A stretch of 64,000 nucleotides of DNA from DASUAL01 sp035763805. GTDB lineage: Bacteria; Gemmatimonadota; Gemmatimonadetes; Gemmatimonadales; GWC2-71-9. The first letter of the stretch is position 1. Each line of letters opens with the position of its first letter. Of this stretch, positions 33,683 to 42,377 are shown in pieces. The notes beneath the pieces were generated by a model. The model searched no databases and was not told the DNA's origin. It worked only from the letters and a program-made list of their open reading frames with translations. Both the position numbers and the translations under genes were made by a program. The stretch lies in contig DASUAL010000069.1 of NCBI GenBank assembly GCA_035763805.1, forward strand, positions 16,811 through 80,810. Reading direction: 5' to 3'.

Positions 33683-34888
33683 CTAACGGGTGGCCCAGTC
33701 GTAAATGCGCCCGAGCAGGGCACGCGTGGCGTCGTCCATGGGAACGTCACGCCGCCGGAAGACGCGCTCGGCGATCGTCAGAAAGCCCTCCCTGGTGACC
33801 CGTCCCGCACCGGCCGCCGGCCGGGCCTCGGCCACCCCCCATGCGAACGGCGGCACGTATTTGGGCGGACGCACCGCGTCGAACACGTTCGCGCCCACGC
33901 CGATCACGGTTCCGGTCGCGAGCAGCGTCCCGATGGCGGTCTTCGCATGATCGCCGATCAGGCTGCCCAGAAACTGCAGACCGGTCTCGATCGGGGTGCC
34001 GGCAACGTCGAGCCGAACGGTGCCGTACGTGTTCTTCAGGTTCGACGTGATGGTGCCGGCGCCCAGATTCGCCCAGCGCCCGATCACCGAGCTCCCTACG
34101 AATCCGTCGTGCGCTTTGTTCGCGTAGCCGAGAAAGGCGCACGATGCGAGTTCACCGCGGACCTTGCAGTGCGGTCCGATCGCCGAGGCCTTGATCGGCC
34201 CGCCGAGCAGGTGCGTGTTCGCGCCCGCCCACAGCGGTCCGTCGAGCCGCGTTCCCGCGCGCACGTCCACGCCGCTCTCGAGCACCACAGGACCCGCCCG
34301 CGTGTCGAACACCACGCCCGGTTCGACGGCGGCACCGCGCAGTGCGAGGAGGCCGGGGTCGCCGATCACCGTGCAGCCGCGGGGAATCGCATCGCTGTCG
34401 CCGACCAGCACCGCGAGGTCCTCGGCGAGTAGCTGGTCGAGCGCCGGTAGGACGTCGTAGACGCCGTGCAGCACGAGGCCCGAGACTTCGACCGCCGCGG
34501 CGTGCGGCTGGGGGCCGTTCCACGTGGCGCCGGGCCCGACGCCCCAGCCGACCGTGACGCCTTTGCAGCTGAGCCGAAAGGCGCCGTCGGGGAACGCGGG
34601 CGCGATGCCGCGCGGTGCAAAGGTGGACGAGCCGATGATCGCAGGGCCGGTAACGGGGTGCCGCGCGGTCACTGGGGGAACTCCGGGCTCGACGAACCCG
34701 GCGAGGTGGGGCAGCGCCATGATCTCGGTCGTTTCCGCGCCGACGAACGCCTCCCAGCGCTCGCGGATCAGGTGCGCTCCTGCACGCAGCTCCGAGAGCG
34801 GCCGCACGCCGGCAAACGGGGTCCATGCGGGTGCGGGCTCCGGATCGAGCAGGTACAGACCGGAGGGGGCGGGCGCGGGGGACGTCAC
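33683..34888 (-). CDS. GlmU-like sugar nucleotidyltransferase / left-handed beta-helix protein
   Basis: A 401-residue protein like the putative sugar-nucleotidyltransferases (GlmU-like) of FCB-group bacteria. The N-terminal half lacks a clear GxGxRM loop. The C-terminal half has many hexapeptide turns (VVLESGVDVRAGTRLDGPLWAGANTHLLGG, AIGPHCKVRGEL, NLGAGTITSNLKNTYG, IGDHAKTAIGTLLATGTVIGVGA) of the acyltransferase type, including the GAGTITSNLKN block that resembles the acetyl-CoA site of GlmU. GTG 34888 overlaps the manC stop by 4 bases; a longer frame is only a shadow of manC. Confidence 0.8.
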   Translation of the reverse strand: MTSPAPAPSGLYLLDPEPAPAWTPFAGVRPLSELRAGAHLIRERWEAFVGAETTEIMALPHLAGFVEPGVPPVTARHPVTGPAIIGSSTFAPRGIAPAFPDGAFRLSCKGVTVGWGVGPGATWNGPQPHAAAVEVSGLVLHGVYDVLPALDQLLAEDLAVLVGDSDAIPRGCTVIGDPGLLALRGAAVEPGVVFDTRAGPVVLESGVDVRAGTRLDGPLWAGANTHLLGGPIKASAIGPHCKVRGELASCAFLGYANKAHDGFVGSSVIGRWANLGAGTITSNLKNTYGTVRLDVAGTPIETGLQFLGSLIGDHAKTAIGTLLATGTVIGVGANVFDAVRPPKYVPPFAWGVAEARPAAGAGRVTREGFLTIAERVFRRRDVPMDDATRALLGRIYDWATR

Positions 34889-35895
34889 AGCCGCTGCACC
34901 AACTCCTTCAGATGTTCCGCGCGGCCGGTCGACATGACCAGAGTGTGGCCGTTGGCGCGCACGACGATCATGTTCTCGAGGCCAACCACCGCAAGGTGCT
35001 CGTTCTCGGACCAGACGAGCGAGCGCCGCACGTCCTCGCTCAGTGTCACGTTTCCCACGATCACGTTGCCGCGCGGATCGGTCGGCCGGATGCGGAGCAG
35101 GGCGTCCCATGACCCGATGTCGTCCCAGCGGAACGTGCCCGTGACGACCGCGAGCCGCTTGGTGCGCTCCAGGACCGCGATGTCCACGGACCCCGGCGTC
35201 ACTGCGGCGAAGAAGCCCGCGACGTCGCCGGCGCTGAGCTTCGGCCAGCCGGCCCTGAGCTCCCGCGCGTAGGCGCCCGCCTCGCCGAGGAACCGCGCCA
35301 CCCCCCAGGCGAAGAGGCCGGTGTTCCAGAGCGCTCCCCGCCGCCGCAGCAGCGCGGCACGCGCCGCGCTCGGCTTCTCGACGAAGCGGCGCACCGTGCG
35401 GGCGCTTCCCAGCGGCTTGCCCGGCACGATGTAGCCGTAGCCAGTCTCGTTCCGGTCCGGCTTGACGCCCACGGTGACGAGCACGTCGTACTCTTGGGCA
35501 ACACCGAGCGCGTTGCGCGCGGCGGCGCGGAACGCGCGGTCGTCGCCCACCGCCCAGTCGGCGTGCAGCGAGACCATTTGGGCGCCGGGGTCGCGTTGCG
35601 AGATCCAATGGGCCGCCCAGGCGAGTGCGGGTGCGGTGGAGGCGGCGCGCGGCTCACTCAAGATCTGGGCGTGCGGGATTTGCGGCACCACCGCGGCTAC
35701 CTGGTCCACGAGGAACGGGCCGGTGAGGATCAGGATCCGCTCGGGCGGGACGAGGCCGTCGAGCCGGTCCACGGCTTGGACGAGGAGCGGCCGATCGCCC
35801 GCGAGCGGGAGCAGCTGCTTGGGCCGCTGCGGCGTCGACAACGGCCAGAAGCGGGTGCCGGAGCCTCCGGCGAGGATCGCGGCCCAAAGGCTCAT
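34885..35895 (-). CDS. manC: Mannose-1-phosphate guanylyltransferase
   Basis: Makes GDP-mannose for surface glycans. It has 336 residues, the short form without the isomerase domain. The nucleotide loop LAGGSGTRFWPLSTPQRPKQLLPL is at residues ~8-31, and later blocks VTVGVKPDRNETGYGYI and FVEKP are clear. It overlaps the receiver gene upstream and the GlmU-like gene downstream by 4 bases each, so all three are one operon. Confidence 0.94.
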   Translation of the reverse strand: MSLWAAILAGGSGTRFWPLSTPQRPKQLLPLAGDRPLLVQAVDRLDGLVPPERILILTGPFLVDQVAAVVPQIPHAQILSEPRAASTAPALAWAAHWISQRDPGAQMVSLHADWAVGDDRAFRAAARNALGVAQEYDVLVTVGVKPDRNETGYGYIVPGKPLGSARTVRRFVEKPSAARAALLRRRGALWNTGLFAWGVARFLGEAGAYARELRAGWPKLSAGDVAGFFAAVTPGSVDIAVLERTKRLAVVTGTFRWDDIGSWDALLRIRPTDPRGNVIVGNVTLSEDVRRSLVWSENEHLAVVGLENMIVVRANGHTLVMSTGRAEHLKELVQRL

Positions 35896-36299
35896 TGAAG
35901 CTCGCCGTGCGTGTCAGGGGCATCGCCCAGCATCCGGGCGATGCGCGTAGTGAGCTTGGTCGGGGAGAACGGCTTCGTGAGGAGCGTGGCACCCAACCCC
36001 TCCGCCTCCTCGAGAACGCGGTCTTCTCCCTCGGCGGTGAGCACGATGACGGGGAGGGCGCGGGTCGCTACGGTCCCGCGCAACTCGCGCAGCAGGTCGA
36101 GACCTGAACCGTCGGGGAGGTGAAGGTCGAGGAGCACTGCGTCCACCGGAACGTCGGCATCGGCGAGCGCGGCGCGGGCGTGGCGGAGAGTGCGGGCGAG
36201 GCTCACGCTGTATCCGAGCCGCTCCAGGTGGGGACGCAGGAGCAGTCCGATGTGCGGTTCGTCGTCCACGACGAGGAGGTGCCGCCGACCGAGGGGCAC
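35892..36299 (-). CDS. Single-domain response regulator (CheY-like receiver)
   Basis: 135 residues, a lone receiver domain with no output domain. The acidic pocket is VVDDEP (Asp13-14), the phospho-acceptor Asp sits in VLLDLHLPDGSG (near residue 57), the Thr is in VIVLTAEGE, and the Lys in LLTKPFSP. The start is a GTG. It lies between a Roadblock protein and manC in one operon, so it may signal by protein contact. The partner kinase is not certain; a histidine kinase is encoded at 38648 on the other strand. Confidence 0.92.
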   Translation of the reverse strand: MPLGRRHLLVVDDEPHIGLLLRPHLERLGYSVSLARTLRHARAALADADVPVDAVLLDLHLPDGSGLDLLRELRGTVATRALPVIVLTAEGEDRVLEEAEGLGATLLTKPFSPTKLTTRIARMLGDAPDTHGELQ

Positions 36300-36348
36300 A
36301 GAGGCTACGGCGCGGAGCGGGCCGAGCGCGTCACGCGGCCGCCCCCGG

Positions 36349-36702
36349 TCAGAGCAGCCCGGCGATCGCCGAGCGGTGGCGACGGAGGTCGTAGAGCAGC
36401 GCGCCCACGTTGGTGGACGGCTGGACCAAGACGGCGAGGAGGGCGTCGGCGTTCAGGACGGTGACCACGACCAACCCGGCGCCGAACTCGAGCACGCCGG
36501 TCCCGAACTCCCCGCGACCCGCCGCCTGGCCCAGCTGCGTCATCCCATTGATGACCGACGGCACCAGGGCGGCGACGCTGTCGGCGTCGACGCCGTTCGC
36601 GGTGCGGGAATCGATGGGCAGGCCGTCACGGCCCACGACCACAACGGCGTCCACGCCGGCGCGGCGGCCCAGCGCTTCGACCACTTCGCGGATCGTCGCC
36701 AT
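36349..36702 (-). CDS. Roadblock/LC7 domain protein
   Basis: 117 residues, a single Roadblock/LC7 domain as in MglB-type GTPase regulators. The pattern LGRRAGVDAVVVVGRDGLPIDSRT followed by GVLEFGAGLVVVTVLNADALLAVLVQP fits the family. No Ras-like GTPase (MglA) is in the window. The ATG has no Shine-Dalgarno and lies 9 bases after a TAGCTT -10 box, so the mRNA may be leaderless. It heads the operon with the receiver, manC and the GlmU-like gene. Confidence 0.87.
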   Translation of the reverse strand: MATIREVVEALGRRAGVDAVVVVGRDGLPIDSRTANGVDADSVAALVPSVINGMTQLGQAAGRGEFGTGVLEFGAGLVVVTVLNADALLAVLVQPSTNVGALLYDLRRHRSAIAGLL

Positions 36703-36711
36703 ACGGCGGCC

Positions 36712-36740
36712 AAGCTAGGACCGGCGGGTGGCGAAGTCAA
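36712..36740 (-). promoter_or_regulatory. Promoter of the Roadblock operon (leaderless type)
   Basis: On the minus strand TTGACT (36740-36735), a 17-base spacer and TAGCTT (36717-36712). Only 9 bases separate the -10 box from the ATG. It is back to back with the promoter of the lipoprotein gene; the two -35 boxes are 14 bases apart. Confidence 0.7.
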
Positions 36741-36754
36741 GCAGCCACCGTGGG

Positions 36755-36784
36755 TTGACCCACTTGGACGACGTCCAGTATCTT
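36755..36784 (+). promoter_or_regulatory. Promoter of the lipoprotein-serS operon (leaderless type)
   Basis: TTGACC (36755-36760), an 18-base spacer and TATCTT (36779-36784). The ATG follows after 11 bases with no ribosome site, so transcription probably starts at or next to it. Confidence 0.72.
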
Positions 36785-36795
36785 CCCCGCACCGA

Positions 36796-37368
36796 ATGTC
36801 TTCCCCCCCTCGTTTTGCCGCGCCGACCATCGCCATCGTGGCCCTCGCGCTACTCACCGCGGCGTGCGGTGACGACATCGGGTTGCCAGCGGCCGGGATC
36901 CCGAACGTCGTGGAGGACGTCGCGCTGTACGCGCTCTCCGGCACGCCGATCTCCGCCCCGTCGGCGTTTCGGCTCGACGGCGCGGACAAGTTGGTGCGCA
37001 CCGATCGGTCGGCGGCCTTCGACTTCGCCTTCAACTTCGATGCACTCAAGCGGGCCGTGCTCCTGCCGACCGGCGCGGCGGGGCTCGGCGACGGCTCCGG
37101 TCTGCAGCGCACGGCGGTCGCCTTCGACTCGATCAAGGTTGCGCCGACCGGCGGCTACGTGTTCGACCAACCACTCGTCGTGGACTCGGGGACCGTGGCG
37201 ATCGTGCGCTCGCGGCCCATCAACTGCCTCTTCGGCGCCACCGTGCCGCTGTACGCCAAGCTGCAGGTACTGGCGATCGATACGACCGCGCGCCGCCTCG
37301 ACTTCAAGATCCTGGTCGACGAGAACTGCGGCTACCGCGGTCTCGAGCCGGGCATCCCGAAGCAGTAG
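36796..37368 (+). CDS. Lipoprotein of unknown function
   Basis: 190 residues. The N-terminus is a lipoprotein signal: a short basic stretch, a hydrophobic core (IAIVALALLTAAC) and the lipobox LTAAC with Cys at residue 25. The mature part (DDIGLPAAGIPNVVEDVALYALSGTP...) looks like a soluble beta-rich domain of unknown family; FDFAFNFD and a late Cys pair are notable. The ATG was chosen because it fits the signal peptide and the promoter spacing. serS follows after 3 bases. Confidence 0.78.
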   Translation: MSSPPRFAAPTIAIVALALLTAACGDDIGLPAAGIPNVVEDVALYALSGTPISAPSAFRLDGADKLVRTDRSAAFDFAFNFDALKRAVLLPTGAAGLGDGSGLQRTAVAFDSIKVAPTGGYVFDQPLVVDSGTVAIVRSRPINCLFGATVPLYAKLQVLAIDTTARRLDFKILVDENCGYRGLEPGIPKQ

Positions 37369-37371
37369 CCC

Positions 37372-38658
37372 ATGATCGACCTCAAGCTGCTGCGCGCCTC
37401 GCCCGTGCAGGTGCGCGCGGCGCTCGCGCGGCGTGGCGATCCGAGCCTCACCAAGCTGCTCGACGAGCTCGAGGCGCTCGACATGAAGCGTCGCGCGCTC
37501 ACCGGCCAGCTGGACCAGCTCAAGGCCGAGCGCAACGAGGCGGCCAAAGCGGACGCTCGCCTGATGAAGGACCAGGGTGCGCTCCCGTCCGGTGTGCGCG
37601 GGCAGCGTAAAGAGCTGGGAGAGCGCATCGCCGGGCTCGAGGCGGCGCTCAAGAGCGTCGAGGCGGACCTCGAGCACAAGGCGCTGTTCGTGCCCAACCT
37701 ACCGCTCCCCGAGCTGCCGGACGGCGACGCGTCGCACAACCGGCTGGTCCGGACCTGGGGCGAGCCGGCGGCAGCGGGCGGACAGCCGCACTGGGAGATC
37801 GCCGAACGGCTCGGCATCGTGGACTTCGCGCGCGGCGCGAAGCTGGCCGGCTCGGGCTTCCCCGTGTTCGTGGGCCTCGGCGCGAGGCTCGCGCGCGCCC
37901 TCATCAACTTCATGATGGATCTGCATGCACGCGAACACGGCTACGTCGAGGTCGAGCCGCCGTTCGTGGTGCGCCGCGACATCATGACGGGCACGGGCCA
38001 GCTCCCCAAGTTCGAAGAGGACGCATATCGCACCCACCCGGACGACCTGTTTCTGATCCCGACGGCCGAAGTGCCCGTGACCAACCTGCTCCGCGACGAA
38101 ATCGTCGACGGTGCGAGGCTGCCGCGCGGCTACGTCGCCTATACGCCGTGCTTCCGGAGGGAGGCGGGCGCCGCGGGGAAGGACACCCGCGGCTTGCTGC
38201 GCCTGCACCAGTTCGACAAAGTCGAGCTGGTCCGCTTCTGCCGCGCGGTCGACTCGCCCGCCGAGCACGAGAAGCTCACGGCACACGCCGAGGAGGTCCT
38301 GCGACGGCTCGAGCTGCCGTACCGCGTCGTGCTGCTCGCCGCTGGGGACCTCGGGTTCGCGAGCGCGAAGACCTATGACCTCGAGGTGTGGGCGCCGTCC
38401 GTCGGCGCCTGGTTGGAGTGCTCGAGCTCGAGCACATTCACGGATTTCCAGGCGCGGCGTGCCAACATCCGGTGCCGCCCCAAGCCCGGGGAGAAACCCG
38501 AGTTCGTGCATACTCTCAATGCCTCGGGCGTGGCGCTGCCGCGCACGGTCGCGGCGCTGCTCGAGACCCACCAGCAGCCCGACGGCTCCGTGGTCCTTCC
38601 GGCGGCGCTGGCTCCGTACGCGGGGACCGACCGCCTGGTTCCCCCCGGTGGCGCGTAA
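37372..38658 (+). CDS. serS: Serine--tRNA ligase
   Basis: Charges tRNA-Ser, and also tRNA-Sec, whose gene is at 63496. It has 428 residues. The N-terminal antiparallel coiled coil (MIDLKLLRASPVQVRAALARRGD ... residues 1-105) is followed by the class II core with motif 1 region VEPPFVVRRDIMTGTGQLP, motif 2 FRREAGAAGKDTRGLLRLHQF and motif 3 near the end. The serine-site block ECSSSSTFTDFQARR is present. The 3' end overlaps the histidine kinase gene by 11 bases. Confidence 0.97.
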   Translation: MIDLKLLRASPVQVRAALARRGDPSLTKLLDELEALDMKRRALTGQLDQLKAERNEAAKADARLMKDQGALPSGVRGQRKELGERIAGLEAALKSVEADLEHKALFVPNLPLPELPDGDASHNRLVRTWGEPAAAGGQPHWEIAERLGIVDFARGAKLAGSGFPVFVGLGARLARALINFMMDLHAREHGYVEVEPPFVVRRDIMTGTGQLPKFEEDAYRTHPDDLFLIPTAEVPVTNLLRDEIVDGARLPRGYVAYTPCFRREAGAAGKDTRGLLRLHQFDKVELVRFCRAVDSPAEHEKLTAHAEEVLRRLELPYRVVLLAAGDLGFASAKTYDLEVWAPSVGAWLECSSSSTFTDFQARRANIRCRPKPGEKPEFVHTLNASGVALPRTVAALLETHQQPDGSVVLPAALAPYAGTDRLVPPGGA

Positions 38659-39820
38659 CGCGGCACTGCGCCGGGCGGGGCCTCCCGCCGTGGTCGGGCT
38701 GGCGCTGCTCCTGGGCGGGATCACCTTTGGCTACGCGTGGGTGGTCGCGCGCCATCTGCGCGATGATGCCCGCGACACGAGCCGCCTGCTCGGCCGCGTG
38801 TTCGCGGGACTGAACGACCCCCGGCCCGACGCCGCCACCGATGCGCTGCTCGACCTCGCCGCCCAGGTCCGCACCCTTGGCATTCCGATCGCCGTCACCG
38901 ACACGGCAGGCCGCATCACCGCGATGGACAACGCGCCGCTCTCCGGGGACGCCGACCCGGCTGCGCTCCGCCGGTGGATCGCTGATCTCGACGCCGTGAA
39001 CGCTCCGATCGAGCAGCCGGGCGTCGGCACCATTCATTTTGGCCCGCTGCCGCTCTCGCGGCGCTTCACTGTCCTCGCGGTGCTGCAGGGCGCCGTATTC
39101 CTGTGCCTCGCGCTGCTCGCGATGTGGGCGTACCGGGCGCGGCTCGCTGCGGCACGGGATCGCCTGTGGGTGGCGATGGCCCGGGAATCGGCCCATCAGC
39201 TCGGCACGCCCCTGATGAGCCTCACGGGATGGATTGACTACCTCCGGGAAAACCCGGGTACCACGGCCGCGGAGCTCGCCGATCATCTTCAGGCTGATGC
39301 CGAGCGCCTCGAGCGGGTCGCCAAGCGGTTCGAGCGGATCGGCCGGCCGGCGCGCCGCGAGCCGATCGCTCTGGGCGCGGTTGCGGAGCGCGTCGTGAGC
39401 TACTTCCGGCCCCGCCTCCCGACGCTCGCGAGCCCGGTCAGACTGTCACTCGCGGCGACAGGGCCCGGGCCTGCGGCGCGCGGTGATCCGGTGCTCGTCG
39501 AATGGGCGCTCGAGGCGGTGGTCAAGAACGCGATCGACGCGCTCTCCGGACGCGGCGGACGGATCGATGTCATGGTAGAAGCGGTGGGCCGCACGGCGCG
39601 CGTCAGCGTCCGGGACGACGGGCCGGGCGTGGCACCCGAGGTTCGGGCCCAGCTGTTCGAGCCCGGCCTCTCGACGAAACCCGGCGGGTGGGGGATCGGG
39701 CTGGCGCTGGCGCGCCGTATCGTGGAGCAGCAGCACGGCGGCCGCCTCAGCTACCGCCCCGCTCCGGGGGGAGCGGGAACCGAGTTCGTGCTCGAGTTCC
39801 CTCTCGCGCCATCGACATGA
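38648..39820 (+). CDS. Membrane sensor histidine kinase
   Basis: A 390-residue sensor. There are two membrane helices: VVGLALLLGGITFGYAWVVA near residue 15 and VLAVLQGAVFLCLALLAMWAY near residue 145, with a ~110-residue outer sensor between them. The dimerisation helix carries the phospho-His in ESAHQLGTPLMSL. The ATPase boxes are VVKNAIDAL (N), DDGPGV (G1), FEPGLSTK (F) and GWGIGLALARRIV (G2). The GTG start lies in serS; the longer frame is a shadow. No cognate regulator is adjacent; the lone receiver at 35892 is a candidate. Confidence 0.9.
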   Translation: MARNAALRRAGPPAVVGLALLLGGITFGYAWVVARHLRDDARDTSRLLGRVFAGLNDPRPDAATDALLDLAAQVRTLGIPIAVTDTAGRITAMDNAPLSGDADPAALRRWIADLDAVNAPIEQPGVGTIHFGPLPLSRRFTVLAVLQGAVFLCLALLAMWAYRARLAAARDRLWVAMARESAHQLGTPLMSLTGWIDYLRENPGTTAAELADHLQADAERLERVAKRFERIGRPARREPIALGAVAERVVSYFRPRLPTLASPVRLSLAATGPGPAARGDPVLVEWALEAVVKNAIDALSGRGGRIDVMVEAVGRTARVSVRDDGPGVAPEVRAQLFEPGLSTKPGGWGIGLALARRIVEQQHGGRLSYRPAPGGAGTEFVLEFPLAPST

Positions 39821-42075
39821 CCATCCCCCTCAACCCCCAGCAAGACGCCGCCGTCCGGCACCCGGGCGGTCCGCTGCTCGTCCTCGCGGGTGCCGGATCG
39901 GGGAAGACGCGCGTGCTGACCGCACGGATTGCGCACCTCATCAAGGAGCGGGGCCTCGCACCCCAGCGCCTCTTCGCGGTCACGTTCACGAACAAGGCGG
40001 CGGGTGAGATGCGCTCACGCGTGGCGCTGCTGCTCGGCGCCGACCCGAAGGGCCTCTGGATCGGCACGTTCCACGCGCTCTCGGCGCGCCTGCTGCGCCG
40101 TGAGGCTGCCCACCTCGGCTTCGGCCCGAACTTCACGATCTACGACGAGGACGACTCCGAGTCCTTCATCAAGCGCCTGCTCGAGCAGCGCGGGCTCTCG
40201 CCCAAAGCCAACCCGCCGCGGGCGATCCACGCCGTGATCTCGGGCGCGAAGAACCGGATGCTCCTTCCGGAAGAGCTCGGCGCCGCAGCCGAGGGCCCAC
40301 TGGAGCGCGTGGCCGCCGACATCTACGCCGCGCTGGGCCCCGCGCTCCAGCAAGCCAACGCCATGGACTTCGACGACCTGCTGCTGCACCCGCTGACACT
40401 GTTTCAGGAGCACCCCGACCGGCTCGCCTACTGGCGGCGCAGATTCGAGCATGTCTTGGTGGACGAATTCCAGGACACCAACGCCGCTCAGTACCGGCTC
40501 GTGAGGCATCTCGCAGCCGAACACCACAACCTGTGCGTGGTGGGCGACGACGATCAGGCCATCTACGGGTGGCGCGGAGCGGACGTGCGGCACATGCTCT
40601 CGTTCTCGCAGGACTTTCCGGGCGCAACGCTCATCAAGCTGGAGCAGAATTACCGCTCGACCCAGGTGATCCTCGACGCGGCGAACGGCGTCATCGTTGA
40701 GAACACCCGTCGCCTCGGCAAGACCCTGTTTACGGCGACGCCGGGCGGGGAGCCCGTGACGCTGCTCACGGCCGCCGACGAGCGGGACGAAGCCGAGTGG
40801 CTCGCGACGGAGCTTGCCCGCCGTGCGGCCGAGACCCACATCCCGTACGAAGGGATGGCGATCCTGTACCGCACCAACGCCCAGTCGCGGCCGCTGGAAG
40901 AGGCGCTGCGGTTTCGGGGGATCCCCTACCGCCTGATCGGAGCGGTGAGCTTCTACGAGCGGCGCGAGGTGAAGGACGTGCTGGCCTATCTTCGGCTCAT
41001 CGCCAACCCGGCGGACGACGAGGCGTTCGTGCGGATCGTGAATGTCCCGCGGCGGGGCATCGGCGACGCGTCGCTCACGCAGCTCCTCCGGACCGCGGCC
41101 CACTGGGGCAAGCCGCTCCTCGAGACCGCCCGGGCGGCCGAGCGCGTTCCCGAGCTGCGCCCCAACGTGCGGGAGGCGTTCCTGAGCGTGGCGCGTCTGA
41201 TCGACGACCTGCGCAGCCGGCTTGGCGCCGCCGACCCGGCGACGGTGCTGGAGCAGGTCATCGCGACGGTGGCCTACAGGCAGTATCTCGCGGAGGAGGG
41301 TCCGGAGGGGATCGAGCGGCTCGAGAACGTCGAGGAGCTCATCGCCGGGGCGGCCGAGTGGGCGGAGACCGCGCTCGCCGAGGAGGAGGGAGCGGAGGAG
41401 GGGGCCGGAGCCAGCCTGCTCGAGCGCTACCTCACCCAGGCGGCGCTGCTGACGCCCGCCGACGAGGGTACGGGGCGCGCGGGAGCGGCGAACGGGGTCA
41501 CGCTCATGACCGTCCACATGGCGAAGGGGCTCGAGTGGCCCGTGGTGACGCTCGCCGGTCTCGAGGACGGCCTTTTCCCGCTCGCGCGGGCGGCGGGGGA
41601 GCCCGGGGGGCTCGAGGAGGAACGCCGGTTGTGCTACGTGGGTCTCACGCGCGCTCGCGAAAAATTGTATCTCTCATGGGCGCGCACGCGGTACCGGAAC
41701 GGGCGGCTCGAGCTGTCCGAGCCGTCGCGGTTCCTCGAGGCGCTGCCGGGGAGCATCATCGAGCAGCGCAGCACGACGCCGCAGTGGGACCGTGCGCTTG
41801 GTGCGGGAGCGGCCCGCGGGCGGGGGGGGCGCCGCGCGCCGCGCGCTCTCGTCGACGTGGACGTCGATTGGGAGGCGGTCACGTCGCAGGACGCACCGCG
41901 CTATGCCGCGGGCGAGCGCGTGCGCCACCGCAAGTTCGGCAGCGGTGTCATCCGGGCCGTGTCGGGCTCGGGGCGTGAGCTGAAAGTCACGGTGGAATTC
42001 GACGACCAGGAGGTCGGGATCAAGCAGCTGCTCGTCGCCTACGCAGGGCTCGAGCGCGAGTGGGAGAGCGCATGA
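39817..42075 (+). CDS. pcrA: UvrD/PcrA-type ATP-dependent DNA helicase
   Basis: A 752-residue 3'-5' SF1 helicase for repair and replication restart. The Q motif LNPQQDAAVRH, Walker A AGAGSGKT (24-31), VDEFQDTN, GDDDQAIYGWRGADV, the NYRST region and VTLMTVHMAKGLEW are all intact. The C-terminal ~45 residues form the PcrA-type RNA-polymerase-binding tail (GERVRHRKFGSGVI...VEFDDQEVGIKQLL). A G8 run lies in the linker before it (41822-41829). The ATG overlaps the kinase stop (ATGA). gatC follows the same way; pcrA near gatCAB is seen in many bacteria. Confidence 0.95.
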   Translation: MTIPLNPQQDAAVRHPGGPLLVLAGAGSGKTRVLTARIAHLIKERGLAPQRLFAVTFTNKAAGEMRSRVALLLGADPKGLWIGTFHALSARLLRREAAHLGFGPNFTIYDEDDSESFIKRLLEQRGLSPKANPPRAIHAVISGAKNRMLLPEELGAAAEGPLERVAADIYAALGPALQQANAMDFDDLLLHPLTLFQEHPDRLAYWRRRFEHVLVDEFQDTNAAQYRLVRHLAAEHHNLCVVGDDDQAIYGWRGADVRHMLSFSQDFPGATLIKLEQNYRSTQVILDAANGVIVENTRRLGKTLFTATPGGEPVTLLTAADERDEAEWLATELARRAAETHIPYEGMAILYRTNAQSRPLEEALRFRGIPYRLIGAVSFYERREVKDVLAYLRLIANPADDEAFVRIVNVPRRGIGDASLTQLLRTAAHWGKPLLETARAAERVPELRPNVREAFLSVARLIDDLRSRLGAADPATVLEQVIATVAYRQYLAEEGPEGIERLENVEELIAGAAEWAETALAEEEGAEEGAGASLLERYLTQAALLTPADEGTGRAGAANGVTLMTVHMAKGLEWPVVTLAGLEDGLFPLARAAGEPGGLEEERRLCYVGLTRAREKLYLSWARTRYRNGRLELSEPSRFLEALPGSIIEQRSTTPQWDRALGAGAARGRGGRRAPRALVDVDVDWEAVTSQDAPRYAAGERVRHRKFGSGVIRAVSGSGRELKVTVEFDDQEVGIKQLLVAYAGLEREWESA

Positions 42076-42377
42076 GCGTCACGCACGAGGAAGTGCTGAG
42101 AATCGCGCAGCTGGCGGAGCTCGACGTGGACAAGGAAACGCTGCCGCTGCTCGCCGAGCAGATGTCACGGATTCTCGAGTATGTCGCCCAGATCAATGCC
42201 CTGCCCGCGAGCGAGGGAGTGAAGCCCTTCGTGCCGGGGCCGGACGCCCTGCGGTTCCGCGCCGACGAAGTGAAGCCCTGGCCGCTCGCGTTCGGGCCGG
42301 ACAAGCTCGCGCCTGCGTTCAAGGACGGCTTCTTCGTCGTCCCGAAACTCGGCCAGTTCGAGGAGCCGGAGGCGTGA
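42072..42377 (+). CDS. gatC: Asp-tRNA(Asn)/Glu-tRNA(Gln) amidotransferase subunit C
   Basis: 101 residues, the small subunit that wraps GatA and GatB. The family pattern VLRIAQLAELDVDKETLPLLAEQMSRILEYVAQINAL is clear, as is the late GFFVVPKL. The ATG overlaps the helicase stop, and the end overlaps the gatA GTG. The complex makes Gln-tRNA or Asn-tRNA by transamidation. Confidence 0.95.
   Translation: MSVTHEEVLRIAQLAELDVDKETLPLLAEQMSRILEYVAQINALPASEGVKPFVPGPDALRFRADEVKPWPLAFGPDKLAPAFKDGFFVVPKLGQFEEPEA

Noticed and set aside
36297..36348. Separate promoter for the receiver gene in the 49-base gap after the Roadblock gene
   Set aside because: The TAGCCT next to the GTG is only 2 bases away and has no -35 partner; co-transcription from the Roadblock promoter is simpler.
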